This document shows positions 1 through 9,110 of a DNA stretch of 64,000 nt, piece by piece (position 1 is the first letter of the stretch; every line of letters starts with the position of its first letter). This stretch comes from an uncultured Erythrobacter sp. (GTDB lineage Bacteria; Pseudomonadota; Alphaproteobacteria; Sphingomonadales; Sphingomonadaceae). Below the pieces are notes generated by a model. The model saw nothing but the letters and a program-made list of their open reading frames with translations. It was not told where the DNA came from and did no database searches. The stretch covers positions 62,001-126,000 of the forward strand of contig CANLPY010000001.1 in NCBI GenBank assembly GCA_947493165.1, written 5' to 3'. The position numbers and the translations under genes were made by a program.

Positions 1-1
1 C

Positions 2-244
2 GCTTATGATAAGCTGATTGATAGCCCCATTGCTGACATCAAGAACGTTGGCCCGCGTCCTGCTGGTTCGATTACGGCCGCGCAATTCCTTCACCGGTTC
101 ATCAAAAAGGGGACGAAGTGGGCGCATTGCGACATTGCTGGTATGGTCTGGGCGGACAAGCCGGGACACAGTTGGGACAAGGGTGCGACCGGTTTTGGGG
201 CGCGTCTGATTGACCAATTCGTCAAGGAAAACGTCGAAAAATAG
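2..244 (+). CDS. pepA: Leucyl aminopeptidase, C-terminal fragment
   Basis: The window opens inside this gene, so only the last 80 codons are visible, ending at TAG. The segment holds the family's C-terminal signature: GPRPAGS near residue 20 of the fragment, WAHCDIAG followed by MVW, and a closing GATGFGARLIDQFV. M17 aminopeptidases are cytoplasmic, two-metal hexameric enzymes that remove N-terminal residues from peptides. The metal-binding residues lie upstream of the window except for the end of the catalytic domain. It is followed 21 bases later by the DUF2256 gene and then holC on the same strand. The pepA-holC neighbourhood is common in proteobacteria. Confidence 0.9.
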   Translation, partial: AYDKLIDSPIADIKNVGPRPAGSITAAQFLHRFIKKGTKWAHCDIAGMVWADKPGHSWDKGATGFGARLIDQFVKENVEK

Positions 245-265
245 GAGGCCGCGCTTATCCCCAAA

Positions 266-406
266 ATGCGCAAGAAGTCTGATCTGCCTAGCAAGGTCTG
301 CGAAGCGTGCGGGCTGCCGTTTACATGGCGCAAAAAGTGGGAGCGTGATTGGGACAATGTGAAGTATTGTTCTGACCGGTGTAAAAAAGCGAAGAAGGTG
401 TCTTGA
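266..406 (+). CDS. DUF2256 zinc-ribbon-like small protein
   Basis: A 46-residue basic protein with four cysteines (C12, C15, C35, C39) arranged CxxC...CxxxC around a WRKKW block, the hallmark of the DUF2256 family. The cysteines probably bind one zinc ion; the molecular role is not known. In many bacteria DUF2256 genes lie next to cryptochrome/photolyase-related genes. Here a photolyase of that type is about 29 kb away in the same window, so a link is possible but not adjacent. The stop codon overlaps the ATG of holC (TGATG), which suggests translational coupling. Confidence 0.85.
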   Translation: MRKKSDLPSKVCEACGLPFTWRKKWERDWDNVKYCSDRCKKAKKVS

Positions 407-840
407 TGAAGGTCGACTTCTGGCAGTTATCCCGCGATTCGGCTGCGAAAGTCGTCGCAATGATCGCGGGGCGCGTGCTGGGCGAGGGTGAGCGGCTGTT
501 AGTGGTCGCTACCGAACCTGAACAACGCAAGGCGATCTCGCGGGAGTTATGGCAAGCTGGGCCTCAAAACTTTCTCGCGAACGGAGAAGCGGCTGGCGTG
601 GCACCAGAGAAGCAGCCGATCCTACTTTCCCAAACATGCGACCCAGCCAATGGTGCATCGCATATTATTTTTGCTGACGGCGAATGGCGCGAAGCCAGCG
701 GATTTAACCGCACGTTTCTACTATTCAATGACACGACGGTTGAGGCTGCGCGGGCAACTTGGCGCTCACTTGATGGGCAAGACGGTTTGGAACGCTCGTT
801 CTTCCGGCAAGAAGATGGCAAGTGGGTCAAGGTCGCTTAA
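406..840 (+). CDS. holC: DNA polymerase III subunit chi
   Basis: A 144-residue HolC protein. Chi belongs to the clamp-loader complex and bridges the replisome to single-stranded DNA-binding protein. The family pattern is visible: an N-terminal VDFWQLSR strand, a P-loop-less Rossmann-like core with the ERLLVVA segment near residue 30, and the late FNDTT...ARATWRSL region. The ATG overlaps the stop of the DUF2256 gene by one base. No holD (psi) is nearby, as is usual in alphaproteobacteria, where chi is often the only recognisable partner. Confidence 0.9.
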   Translation: MKVDFWQLSRDSAAKVVAMIAGRVLGEGERLLVVATEPEQRKAISRELWQAGPQNFLANGEAAGVAPEKQPILLSQTCDPANGASHIIFADGEWREASGFNRTFLLFNDTTVEAARATWRSLDGQDGLERSFFRQEDGKWVKVA

Positions 841-1011
841 GCCTCACGTAGCGAAAGGTTCATTGGCAGTTTGAGCGCTTGCGGGGTTGCAGCGAGCGAT
901 GACCAAGGCTAATGGCGCGCCCGGAACTCACGCACGGCCCAGATGGCGCCGCGCAAACCCCTCTCAAGCAGGCTGCATTGGGCCGGCTCAATCAATCCAA
1001 GGATAATTGTC

Positions 1012-1434
1012 ATGGCGGTAACCCGCACTTTTTCGATCATCAAGCCGGACGCGACCCGTCGCAATCTGACTGGCGCTGTAACAAAAATGCTGGAAGAAGC
1101 CGGCCTTCGCGTCGTTGCTTCCAAGCGCATTCACATGAGTCAGGAACAGGCTGAAGGCTTTTACGCTGTTCACAAAGAACGCCCGTTCTTCGGTGAACTG
1201 GTAGAATTCATGATGAGCGAGCCAGTGGTTGTACAGGTTCTCGAAGGCGAAGACGCTGTGAAGCGCAACCGCGACATCATGGGCGCAACCAACCCTGCAG
1301 AAGCCGACGCAGGCACAATCCGCAAGGAACATGCGCTTTCGATTGGTGAAAATACGGTCCACGGTTCTGACAGCGAAGAGAACGCGAAGATCGAAATTGA
1401 CTTCTTCTTCAGCGCGGATGAAATTGTCGGGTAA
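1012..1434 (+). CDS. ndk: Nucleoside diphosphate kinase
   Basis: A 140-residue enzyme that transfers the gamma phosphate of ATP to other nucleoside diphosphates through a phosphohistidine. The catalytic His117 sits in NTVHGSDS, the Lys11 region is FSIIKPDA, and the full family length is present. The ATG at 1012 is chosen because AAGGA lies nine bases upstream and the protein begins with the family's usual [11 protein letters not shown]. The frame is open further upstream, but that part matches nothing. A strong hairpin terminator follows. Confidence 0.96.
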   Translation: MAVTRTFSIIKPDATRRNLTGAVTKMLEEAGLRVVASKRIHMSQEQAEGFYAVHKERPFFGELVEFMMSEPVVVQVLEGEDAVKRNRDIMGATNPAEADAGTIRKEHALSIGENTVHGSDSEENAKIEIDFFFSADEIVG

Positions 1435-1456
1435 GCCGATTAATCAAATCTCCAAG

Positions 1457-1486
1457 AGGGCCGTCTTTTGCAAGGCGGCCCTTTTT
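1457..1486 (+). terminator. Rho-independent terminator of ndk
   Basis: Inverted repeat AGGGCCGTCTT / AAGGCGGCCCT around a TTGC loop, about 11 bp with one G-T pair, followed by a run of T. It lies 22 bases after the ndk stop and before the convergent sulfotransferase gene. Confidence 0.85.
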
Positions 1487-1509
1487 GATTCCAGATCTAC
1501 CGACAAGGC

Positions 1510-2712
1510 CTATAGCTGCGCGGCAAAGCCTTCTAGCTGCTCTGAATGCGCGTGATGTTGGCCGTTTTCGCTTTGCAACATTGTTTGTCGCATGGCCGCA
1601 AGCGCTGTGTCGCTTAGCGTTAGACCAAGCTCCTCGTAGGCGCGCGAAATTTCTCGCTCCCAATCATCGTTCAGCGCATTAAATGTCAGGTGTGCAACAG
1701 GGCCATTCCAGTTGCTTAGCGCAGCGGCCATCCGTTCCTCGCGCAGCGCAATCTTGCGCCGCCAAAACTTTTCGATCTGCTCAAGGTCACAACTGTCCGA
1801 TTGGACTGCCATCTGGTTTGCAGCGAGTGAAACAGCGCTGCGTAGAACAGAGCCTTGTTCACGCTCGGCGACGATCAACCTCGCATCGGGGAACTGTATG
1901 AGCAGCGTAGCCAATTCTTCTGAAAATGCTGGGACTTTGAGAACGCGCGGGCGGCTTGCATTGCCACGCTTCGTCGCATCGGTGCGCAGGATACGGACAA
2001 GCTCGCGATAAATCGGTGCTGGGTCGCGCGCCTCGCTAAAGGCGGTGAAGCTTGGGATGTGCCATTGGGATTCGTAGATCGAATGATTGAGTGAGGCTGC
2101 GATCCAAGCGAGTTCTTCTTCCACTTCGGCTGGTGCCATCGGGTGAATCGATTGCAGCCATGGATTAAGCGCGCCCAGCATCGCCAAGTCCAATGCGCTT
2201 TTGACACGGTTCAGCCCGAGCCGTGTGGGTACGGGATGATAGGCATCGCAATAGCGCGTGTGTGAATGCGCAGGATCTGCAGCCAATAGCTTGTGAATGC
2301 GGGTGGTGCCGCTGCGCATATGGCCAATTACGATAATCGGCGGGGCAAGCTGCGTCGCCAGCACATCTGGCTTGCGCGTCCACAATGCCCCAAACTTCAA
2401 CCTGTTACGTATGACGCGGACCAATTGCCCATATGCCATCGCGCGCCCCAGTGGGTTGAGATCGGCTTCAGCTTGGATGCTCTTCGTCAGCTCGTGCAAA
2501 CGGAGGCGGAAATCTGCGACGTCTTCTGGCTGACGACCGGCAATCTCAAACATGTCTGCCAGTTCGCCAAACGGCTTAGATGCTTTTTTCCACAGGCCAG
2601 CGGCATTCAAATCGGGATCAGGCAGCCATCCTTTTTCCCACGCTTGCCCTAGAAATGCGCTAGATTTGTCAACTAGGGCAGCACGGGAAAGGGGGTGAGT
2701 GCGGGCTTGCAT
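1510..2712 (-). CDS. Sulfotransferase family protein
   Basis: A 400-residue protein of the Sulfotransfer_3 type. The 5'-phosphosulfate-binding loop is GHMRSGTTRIHKLL near residue 130, and a 3'-phosphate-binding-like segment EREQGSVLRSAVSL lies near residue 285. Such enzymes move sulfate from PAPS to a hydroxyl or amine; the acceptor cannot be read from the sequence. There is no signal peptide or membrane segment, so it is probably cytoplasmic. It is the third gene of a minus-strand run purM-purN-sulfotransferase, starting 21 bases after purN, although no purine function is expected of it. Confidence 0.82.
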   Translation of the reverse strand: MQARTHPLSRAALVDKSSAFLGQAWEKGWLPDPDLNAAGLWKKASKPFGELADMFEIAGRQPEDVADFRLRLHELTKSIQAEADLNPLGRAMAYGQLVRVIRNRLKFGALWTRKPDVLATQLAPPIIVIGHMRSGTTRIHKLLAADPAHSHTRYCDAYHPVPTRLGLNRVKSALDLAMLGALNPWLQSIHPMAPAEVEEELAWIAASLNHSIYESQWHIPSFTAFSEARDPAPIYRELVRILRTDATKRGNASRPRVLKVPAFSEELATLLIQFPDARLIVAEREQGSVLRSAVSLAANQMAVQSDSCDLEQIEKFWRRKIALREERMAAALSNWNGPVAHLTFNALNDDWEREISRAYEELGLTLSDTALAAMRQTMLQSENGQHHAHSEQLEGFAAQL

Positions 2713-2733
2713 CGGCTTAGTAATCGCTTCGCC

Positions 2734-3717
2734 TTAAAACATGTCGGCTGCGTCTTGCAGCTTGGTAAGCCGAACGGGCGCGACAGAACGCCAGCTGCGG
2801 GTGAGCCAATCGCTCACATTGTCCCAATCTACACCGGGCCGGTTAAGGATTATACCAACCCATCCGCTGGCCCCGTAAAAGGCTGGTTTATAGTAGGTGT
2901 CTGGCTGAGCCTCGATCAGGTTGAGCATTTCGTCCATGCCGCTGGTTTTGACCAGCAATGCAATATGCTCGCTACCATGATGTTGAGCGTTGAAATATGC
3001 AAAGAACTTGCCCGATTTCTCGCTTCCCACGCGAAATCCGCGTGCGCCATGACTTGCGCGTTCTGATGTCTCGGGAAGGGACAAGGCGACCGTTCGAACG
3101 CGGTTCAGCAGGTGTGTTGGGTCGCTATCTCGCGAAATATAATCCGCTAGCGCACGCGGATAGAGTTGGTGTTCTGCCAGTTTAACGCGCTCTGCCAACG
3201 TGTCGGACGTTTCGCCTTTGGCGATGGCGACTTTGACTTGCGCGAGCACTTCGCCCGCGTCCAATTCAGGGACTACCAGATGCACGCTGGCCCCGCCGTG
3301 GCTATCGCCCGCTTCAATCGCCCGTGCGTGCGTGTCCAGCCCTTTGTATTTAGGCAGCAGGGATGGGTGAATGTTGATTATCCGGCCATCCCAGCGCGCT
3401 ACGAAATCATCCGACAATATCCGCATGTACCCCGCTAGCACGATCATCTCTGCGCCCGCTTCAATTGTCGCGCGCTCCATCGCCGCGTCATGGGCATCGC
3501 GGCTTTGGCCTTTGTGGGAGTGCGCGAAGGTCGCAAAGCCTTCCAATTCCGCCAGCTGTAGCCCTTCAGCCTCGACCTTGTTGCTGGCGACCAGCACCAC
3601 TTCGTATGGTGCGCTTGAAAGTCGGCTGGCGTAGAGCAAGGCGGCCATGTTGGTTCCGCTGCCAGAGATGAAAATCGCGACTTTTGTTCTGGTCGTAGGG
3701 GGCTTGTCAGCCACCAT
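2734..3717 (-). CDS. purN: PurN GAR transformylase fused to a YjbR/MmcQ-like domain
   Basis: Residues 10-200 are phosphoribosylglycinamide formyltransferase, which formylates GAR with 10-formyl-THF in purine synthesis. Visible motifs are [12 protein letters not shown], the catalytic Asn/His in [13 protein letters not shown], and the catalytic Asp in PELDAGEV. Stand-alone PurN is about 190-215 residues; this protein has 327. Residues 205-327 resemble the YjbR/MmcQ (DUF419) fold: an N-terminal helix with ALSLPET, a K-GKFFAYF strand, and a late [13 protein letters not shown] segment. The start overlaps the end of purM by 11 bases. What the extra domain does is unknown. Confidence 0.9.
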   Translation of the reverse strand: MVADKPPTTRTKVAIFISGSGTNMAALLYASRLSSAPYEVVLVASNKVEAEGLQLAELEGFATFAHSHKGQSRDAHDAAMERATIEAGAEMIVLAGYMRILSDDFVARWDGRIINIHPSLLPKYKGLDTHARAIEAGDSHGGASVHLVVPELDAGEVLAQVKVAIAKGETSDTLAERVKLAEHQLYPRALADYISRDSDPTHLLNRVRTVALSLPETSERASHGARGFRVGSEKSGKFFAYFNAQHHGSEHIALLVKTSGMDEMLNLIEAQPDTYYKPAFYGASGWVGIILNRPGVDWDNVSDWLTRSWRSVAPVRLTKLQDAADMF

Positions 3718-4810
3718 GCGTTGCTTCCCAATCGCTGGTTGCGGACCATGTGCCTTGCGATCCCGTCACGGTGCAGCCGCGCGGTCCGCCAGCTATCTCG
3801 CCAACTTGCACGACGGTTTCTCCCGCTAGCTCGAGCCGCGCGGTCACATCAGCAACCTCGTCCGGATCGACGGCCAGCACCATGCCAACACCGCAATTAA
3901 ACGTACGTGCCATTTCCGCTGGTTCGATGTTTCCTTGTGCTTGCAAGAAAGCCATCAAACGTGGCTGGTCCCAGCCATCAGCGTTGACAATCGCATGTGC
4001 GCCTTCAGGCAGGATACGCGGAATATTTTCGAGCAATCCTCCACCTGTGATGTGCGCAAGGGCGTTGATCTTGGCTTCGCGAACCAGCGGAAGCAGGCTC
4101 GCCACGTAAATCCGGGTCGGTTCGATCAAGGCATCAATTAACAGGCGTTCTTGATCAAACACGGCTGGACGGTCGAGCTTCCAACCGAAGTCTTCGGCCA
4201 AGCGCCTAACCAACGAATATCCATTCGAGTGAACTCCTGAACTGGCAAGGCCAAGTAATATGTCTCCGGGGGCGACAGCCTCTCCGGTTAATTGTTCGCC
4301 GCGTTCAACCGCGCCGACGCAGAAACCGGCAAGGTCATAATCGCCATCGGCGTACATGCCCGGCATTTCGGCTGTTTCGCCGCCGATGAGCGCGCAGCCG
4401 GCTTGTTTGCACCCGTCAGCGATCCCGGCGACCACGCGTTCTGCAACACCATTGTCGAGTTTGCCGGTCGCAAAATAGTCCAGAAAGAACAGCGGTTCGG
4501 CGCCTTGAACGATCAGGTCGTTGACGCACATCGCAACCAGATCAATTCCGACCGTGTCATGTCGATCATGTTCAATGGCCAATTTCAACTTGGTGCCGAC
4601 ACCGTCATTGGCTGCGACCAGCAGCGGATCTTCATATCCAGCAGCCTTGGGGTCAAAGAATCCTCCGAATCCCCCGAGCTCGCTTGTTGCACCGGGGCGC
4701 GCGGTTGCCTTTGCCAAAGGGCCAATCGCTTTTACCAAAGCGTTGCCTTCGGAGATGGAAACACCAGCCTGTTCGTAGGTATATGGAGAATTTTTGCCAC
4801 TCATACCCAT
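3707..4810 (-). CDS. purM: Phosphoribosylformylglycinamidine cyclo-ligase
   Basis: A 367-residue AIR synthetase that closes the imidazole ring in purine synthesis, using ATP. Family motifs are the N-terminal [23 protein letters not shown] near residue 72, the [11 protein letters not shown] loop near 140, and THITGGG-type segment [14 protein letters not shown] near 245. Two starts are possible, ATG at 4810 or ATG at 4804 (MSGKN); both precede the conserved region. It heads the minus-strand purM-purN-sulfotransferase run and is divergent from the DUF2066-like gene. Confidence 0.95.
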   Translation of the reverse strand: MGMSGKNSPYTYEQAGVSISEGNALVKAIGPLAKATARPGATSELGGFGGFFDPKAAGYEDPLLVAANDGVGTKLKLAIEHDRHDTVGIDLVAMCVNDLIVQGAEPLFFLDYFATGKLDNGVAERVVAGIADGCKQAGCALIGGETAEMPGMYADGDYDLAGFCVGAVERGEQLTGEAVAPGDILLGLASSGVHSNGYSLVRRLAEDFGWKLDRPAVFDQERLLIDALIEPTRIYVASLLPLVREAKINALAHITGGGLLENIPRILPEGAHAIVNADGWDQPRLMAFLQAQGNIEPAEMARTFNCGVGMVLAVDPDEVADVTARLELAGETVVQVGEIAGGPRGCTVTGSQGTWSATSDWEATHGG

Positions 4811-4873
4811 CGTTTAGCCTTTCGCGCTTGGAATTCCACTCGCCTTTGGGCAAAAGGCAACGCGTTTTCCCCG

Positions 4874-6175
4874 ATGAGCATCTTTTCTGCCTCGAACGGC
4901 CCTATGCCGACCATGCCGCTACTCCGCTGGAACCGCGCGATTGCGCGTGTTGCGGCAGCTGTTGGCGTATTTGCAATACTCAGCATCGGTCTAGCAATCG
5001 CTCTGGCGCAAGTGGCCGGCGATCGCGGAATCGCCCCCACGGCTTCCAGCAGCGATGTTGATGTGCGCGGCATCGAAGTCGATGTGCAGGCTGATACCGG
5101 TGAAGAAGCGCGTGAGAAGGGATGGCGCGAGGCCCAGCGCAAAGCATGGGCGCAAATCGATGGTCCCTCGGTTTCGGACAGTCAGTTGGCACGCATGGTC
5201 TCAGCCATTGTTATTGATCGTGAGCGGATCGGTCCAAAACGCTACATCGCAACACTTGGTGTGATCTTCGATCGCCAACGCGCCGGGCGTTATCTTGGTG
5301 GGCAAGCGCGCAAGCGCTCGTCTGCACCTATGCTCTTGATGCCTGTCACTGAAAGTGGCGGGGCCTACACTGTATTTGAAGTGCGCAATCCCTGGCAAAG
5401 GGCGTGGGCGGAATACAATCCGGGGACCAGCCGGATCGACTATGTCCGGCCCAGCGGGGCAGGTGGCGACTCGCTATTGTTGAATTATGGTCAAATCGGG
5501 CGTCGCAGCAGAGCTTGGTGGCGCACGGTGCTGGATCAGTATAGCGCAGCTGACGTGATTGTGCCGATTGCGACATTGACTCATCGATACCCCGGCGGCC
5601 CAATCGATGGCACTTTTACTGCGCGCTATGGACCAGACAGCACTTACCTCGACAGTTTTGAGATGACGGCCGACGGTCCGCTAGAGTTGCCTGCAATGCT
5701 GGATCAGGCGGTTGCACGCTTGAATACGATTTTTGAGCAAGCGCTGGTCGACGGTAAGTTACGGCCTGATCCCACGCTCGCTATTGGGAGCGGCGATGCT
5801 GATCCTGCCATTCAGCGCTTGATTGAAATCGGACGGGCTATTCGCGCTCGCGATGCGGCGGTGCGGGCTAGTGCCACCACACAAAGCTCTAGTGACCCGG
5901 CGCCAGCGGCTACACCTACCGAAGCCGCACCCGTGGTGGTCAGCAACTTTGTTGTCCAGTTCGCTACACCAGATGCGGCCAGCTTCGACGCAGCAATTGG
6001 CGCAGTACGAGGCACAGCTGGCGTGCGCGGGACAGCCGTCACCAGCACAGCGATTGGCGGCACATCGGTGATGAGTGTCAGCTTTGGCGGCGACCTTGAT
6101 CAATTGGCGGCGGCCTTGCGCGGGCGCGGCTTCAATGTGCGCCAGGGCGCCAACGCACTCGCTATCAGCCGCTAG
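4874..6175 (+). CDS. Secreted/anchored DUF2066-like protein
   Basis: About 433 residues with a hydrophobic N-terminal segment (roughly residues 20-47) that is a signal peptide or membrane anchor. The next part, VDVQADTGEEAREKGWREAQ followed by a segment ending in LGVIFDRQRAGRYL, follows the pattern of DUF2066, an envelope family of unknown role. A low-complexity Ala/Pro/Thr linker near residue 350 leads to a C-terminal alpha-beta unit (VVQFATPDAASFDAAIGAVR) that may be a small ACT- or HMA-like fold. Start choice is uncertain: ATG 4874, 4904 and 4913 are in frame, and the frame opens further upstream antisense to purM. It lies 17 bases before hdaA, probably in the same transcript. Confidence 0.7.
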   Translation: MSIFSASNGPMPTMPLLRWNRAIARVAAAVGVFAILSIGLAIALAQVAGDRGIAPTASSSDVDVRGIEVDVQADTGEEAREKGWREAQRKAWAQIDGPSVSDSQLARMVSAIVIDRERIGPKRYIATLGVIFDRQRAGRYLGGQARKRSSAPMLLMPVTESGGAYTVFEVRNPWQRAWAEYNPGTSRIDYVRPSGAGGDSLLLNYGQIGRRSRAWWRTVLDQYSAADVIVPIATLTHRYPGGPIDGTFTARYGPDSTYLDSFEMTADGPLELPAMLDQAVARLNTIFEQALVDGKLRPDPTLAIGSGDADPAIQRLIEIGRAIRARDAAVRASATTQSSSDPAPAATPTEAAPVVVSNFVVQFATPDAASFDAAIGAVRGTAGVRGTAVTSTAIGGTSVMSVSFGGDLDQLAAALRGRGFNVRQGANALAISR

Positions 6176-6192
6176 TCGAGGCTGCAGCGCAA

Positions 6193-6801
6193 ATGTCGCA
6201 AATTGCTCTCCCATTGGAAGCCCGGATAAAAGGCGATCCCGATCGGCTCGTCGTTGGTAACGCGAATTCGCATGTCGTGGAAGCATTGAGCAATCCTGCG
6301 AGTTGGCCGTTTCGCACCGCTGTTCTGACCGGGCCGAACCGTTCCGGTAAATCACTGCTAGGGCGATGGCTCGAAGGGCAGGGCGTCAGCGTCATTGATG
6401 GCGCGGATGACCAAGGCGAGACAAAACTCTTTCATCGCTGGAATGCTGCACAGGAAAGTGGTGAACCGCTGCTATTGATTGCTGATAGCCAGCCGTGGGA
6501 GATAACGCTGCCAGACCTACGATCTAGAATGGGTGGGTCCCTACAGCTAGAAATTGGTGAGCCGGATGATCAGATGGCAGCTCAAATGATTGATGCGATT
6601 GCTGCGCAGAGAGGCCTTTCGCTTGGTAGCGGCGCGGCTGACTATCTTGTGCCCCGCGCAGTTCGCAGTTTTGAAGCACTTGAGCGACTGGTCGTCGCAA
6701 TCGATCGGATCAGCCTTGAACGTAAAGTGCCCGCCACCATGTCAGTGTGGCGCGATGCGTTGGAAGCAATTCTTGGCCCCGAGCAGAAAAGCCTGTTGTG
6801 A
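6193..6801 (+). CDS. hdaA: DnaA regulatory inactivator homologue HdaA
   Basis: A 202-residue DnaA-like AAA protein without the DNA-binding domain. It begins with QIALPLEAR, a short QLALPL-type motif that in Hda proteins binds the beta clamp. The nucleotide-binding loop is GPNRSGKS at residues 47-54, with a Walker B-like LLLIADS near residue 93. HdaA stimulates ATP hydrolysis by DnaA after initiation and so limits re-replication. It follows the DUF2066-like gene closely; the pairing of these two is seen in related alphaproteobacteria. Confidence 0.85.
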   Translation: MSQIALPLEARIKGDPDRLVVGNANSHVVEALSNPASWPFRTAVLTGPNRSGKSLLGRWLEGQGVSVIDGADDQGETKLFHRWNAAQESGEPLLLIADSQPWEITLPDLRSRMGGSLQLEIGEPDDQMAAQMIDAIAAQRGLSLGSGAADYLVPRAVRSFEALERLVVAIDRISLERKVPATMSVWRDALEAILGPEQKSLL

Positions 6802-6843
6802 GGCGATTTGCAATCGTCCCATTTTTGGTGGAAAGAAGATACC

Positions 6844-7563
6844 ATGTTTGACCGGCTGAAATCGTATTTGGATTCAATCCATGCGCGCGATCCCGCCCCA
6901 CGTTCTCGCTGGGAAATTTTATTGTATCCAGGGGTTTGGGCGGTATTCTTCCACCGGATTGCAAGCTGGCTGTTCGATGCAAAACTGTATTTTCTCGCGC
7001 GCTTCGTAAATCACTTTTCGCGCTTTGTAACAGCCATAGACATTCATCCTGGTGCACGGATCGGTAAGAACTTTTTTATCGATCATGGCTTTACCGTGAT
7101 TGGCGAGACTGTCGAAATTGGAGATAACGTCACCATCTATCAATGCGTCACGCTGGGCGGGACAAACCCAACGAATGGCGAGGGCGGCAAGCGACATCCG
7201 ACGCTGCGCGACAATGTCATCATTGGCTCTGGCGCACAGATTATTGGCCCAATCACCGTCGGTGAAAGAGCGCGTGTCGGTGCTAACGCCGTGGTAATGG
7301 AAGACGTAGCCGACGGGGCTACGATGATCGGGTTTAAGGCCCGCTCAACGCTTGTTTCAGCTGAAGAGTGGATCAGGGAGTTTATTCCGTACGGCTCCAC
7401 TCCCCCGTGTGAAGATGCAGAAGGCAACCGTGTTGACTGCATTGAGAAGCTGGAAGGCGAATTGATGGCGATGAAGGCTGAAATTGCCGCGCTGAAGGCC
7501 GGACAACAGCTGCCTTCTAAGTCGGGCGAACCCATTGCGAAGCGCAGTGGGACGGTTGATTGA
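6844..7563 (+). CDS. cysE: Serine O-acetyltransferase
   Basis: A 239-residue left-handed beta-helix acyltransferase of the short EpsC/CysE type, which makes O-acetylserine for cysteine synthesis. Hexapeptide repeats run from about residue 62 (IHPGARIGKNFFIDHG) to 165, with the active-site region HPTLRDNVIIGSGAQIIGP. The N-terminal helical domain is shortened compared with E. coli CysE. The C-terminus is charged and probably coiled (GELMAMKAEIAALKAG). The ATG at 6844 is preceded by GGAAAGAAG. The stop overlaps the ATG of the DUF2794 gene. Confidence 0.92.
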   Translation: MFDRLKSYLDSIHARDPAPRSRWEILLYPGVWAVFFHRIASWLFDAKLYFLARFVNHFSRFVTAIDIHPGARIGKNFFIDHGFTVIGETVEIGDNVTIYQCVTLGGTNPTNGEGGKRHPTLRDNVIIGSGAQIIGPITVGERARVGANAVVMEDVADGATMIGFKARSTLVSAEEWIREFIPYGSTPPCEDAEGNRVDCIEKLEGELMAMKAEIAALKAGQQLPSKSGEPIAKRSGTVD

Positions 7564-7922
7564 TGCGGTCTGAAACCGGATTGACCGGCTCTGTCGTTCA
7601 ATTTCCGGGGCGCGCAGCTGGGCAGATCGGCTTTGAACGTGCTGAGTTACAGCGCATTCTTGACCTTTATGGCCGGATGGTCGCGGCAGGCGAATGGCGC
7701 GACTATGCGATGGATTTTGATAAGCACGCAGCCACATTTTCAGCTTTTCGCCGAACAGCAGAGCGACCACAAACCCGCATCGAAAAGCGACCTAGCATGC
7801 GGAACAAACAAGGCATGTGGACACTGTTTGGTGAACATGGCCAAACACTGAAGCGCGGTCAGGATTTGGCCAATGTCCTCGCGCCGGTAGAGCGGCGTCT
7901 GATGAAATCGGTCGACGACTGA
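7563..7922 (+). CDS. DUF2794 family protein
   Basis: A 119-residue soluble protein matching the alphaproteobacterial DUF2794 family: an FERAELQRILDLYGRMVAAG helix, the strand WRDYAMDF, and the core AERPQTRIEKRPSMRN. No catalytic residues are evident and the function is unknown. The ATG is shared with the TGA of cysE, so the two are probably translated together. Cysteine metabolism is therefore a hint from context only. Confidence 0.85.
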   Translation: MRSETGLTGSVVQFPGRAAGQIGFERAELQRILDLYGRMVAAGEWRDYAMDFDKHAATFSAFRRTAERPQTRIEKRPSMRNKQGMWTLFGEHGQTLKRGQDLANVLAPVERRLMKSVDD

Positions 7923-7966
7923 CTTGTTGCGAGCTGCGTAGCTGATCGTTGCAGCATTTTCGAACC

Positions 7967-8009
7967 CAAAAAAGAAAACCCAGCCAATCCTCTTAGGACT
8001 GACCGGGCT
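7967..8009 (-). terminator. Rho-independent terminator of the SDR gene
   Basis: Read on the minus strand, a 14-bp hairpin (AGCCCGGTCAGTCC pairing with GGATTGGCTGGGTT, with several G-T pairs) around a 5-base loop is followed by TTCTTTTTT. It lies just beyond the stop of the minus-strand SDR gene and also separates it from the convergent DUF2794 gene. Confidence 0.75.
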
Positions 8010-8042
8010 CGCTTAATTTGTATCGGCTATCAGCCCGCAGGT

Positions 8043-8972
8043 TTAGCCCCGAGCGCTGTCTGGCCCTGTCCCAGTTACCTTTTGCATGGCAGTCAAGATC
8101 GCACCCGACTGTTCAGAGCCGCTTTGCGGAGCCTTCAGGTTTGAAAATTCGCTGATCTTATCCCAATTGGCCGCAAAGCCTTCAACCGTGCGCTCACCGT
8201 CAGGCAGCCACACGGCGTCGTTCATCACGGTCCATGATGAGTGGAAACCACCAGCACCAGCGCCGACGATTGCGTTGCTTGGAGAATCTTCGCTGACCAA
8301 GAAAAGTGCGGCAGGAACCACATTTACTGGATCGAACAGCTTGAAAGCTTCTTCAGGGAACAGATCTTCGGTCATGCGAGTGCCAGCGACTGGCGACAGT
8401 GTGTTGACCTTGATGTTGTATTTCGCGCCTTCGAGTTGCAGCGTCTTGGTGAGGCCAGCAAGGCCGAGCTTGGCTGCGCCGTAGTTGGCCTGACCAAAGT
8501 TGCCGAATAGACCGGTTGACGATGCCGTCATCAACACGCGGCCATAGGCTTGCTCACGGAAGGTTTCCCAACATGCCTTGGTCACGAAGGCGGAGCCGGT
8601 AAGGTGTACTTTCACCACAAATTCAAAGTCTTCAGGACTCATCTTGTGGAATGTTTTGTCGCGTAGAACGCCAGCATTGTTGATCAAGACATGCACGCCG
8701 CCCCACTTCTGTTTGACGTCCGCGACCAGCTTCTCCATTTGCTCATATTCGGTGACAGAGCCGCCGTTCGACATGGCTTCGCCGCCCATAGCTTCGATTT
8801 CTTCGACGACTTTGAGGGCCATATCGGAATGGCCGGTGCCATCGCGAGAGCCGCCCAGATCATTGACGACCACTTTTGCGCCGCGGCGAGCCAGTTCAAG
8901 CGCATATTCACGGCCCAAACCGCCGCCGGCGCCGGTTACGATCGCGACCTTGTCTTTAAAATCGATGGTCAT
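8043..8972 (-). CDS. SDR family oxidoreductase (HSD17B4/FOX2-like)
   Basis: A 309-residue short-chain dehydrogenase. The NAD(P)-binding motif is VTGAGGGLGREYALELA near residue 12; NNAGVLRDKTF follows, with catalytic Ser in MTASSTGLFGN and Tyr-Lys in NYGAAKLG. The RDGTG loop and the C-terminal AGAGGFHSSW resemble the (3R)-hydroxyacyl-CoA dehydrogenase domain of multifunctional peroxisomal enzyme, so fatty acid or steroid side-chain metabolism is the likeliest use. The ATG at 8972 is preceded by AGGAGAC with proper spacing; an in-frame ATG six codons upstream lacks this. Confidence 0.88.
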   Translation of the reverse strand: MTIDFKDKVAIVTGAGGGLGREYALELARRGAKVVVNDLGGSRDGTGHSDMALKVVEEIEAMGGEAMSNGGSVTEYEQMEKLVADVKQKWGGVHVLINNAGVLRDKTFHKMSPEDFEFVVKVHLTGSAFVTKACWETFREQAYGRVLMTASSTGLFGNFGQANYGAAKLGLAGLTKTLQLEGAKYNIKVNTLSPVAGTRMTEDLFPEEAFKLFDPVNVVPAALFLVSEDSPSNAIVGAGAGGFHSSWTVMNDAVWLPDGERTVEGFAANWDKISEFSNLKAPQSGSEQSGAILTAMQKVTGTGPDSARG

Positions 8973-9110
8973 GGAATGTGTCTCCTGCAAAGTGATTGGC
9001 GCGGTTTACGCGCGCGTAAAGTTATGACGTGGCGCTGCTTTGCAGCTTTCGTGCTGCGTTGCAACAGCGCGCTTTCCAAACGCAGCGCGTCGTAACGGCA
9101 CAGTGCCGTC

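Noticed and set aside
841..1011. Possible promoter before ndk
   Set aside because: No hexamer pair with sensible spacing stands out.
4292..4873. Upstream extension of the DUF2066-like gene, open for 194 codons
   Set aside because: It lies antisense to purM, has no ribosome site and no conserved sequence; the signal-anchor segment starts after ATG 4874.
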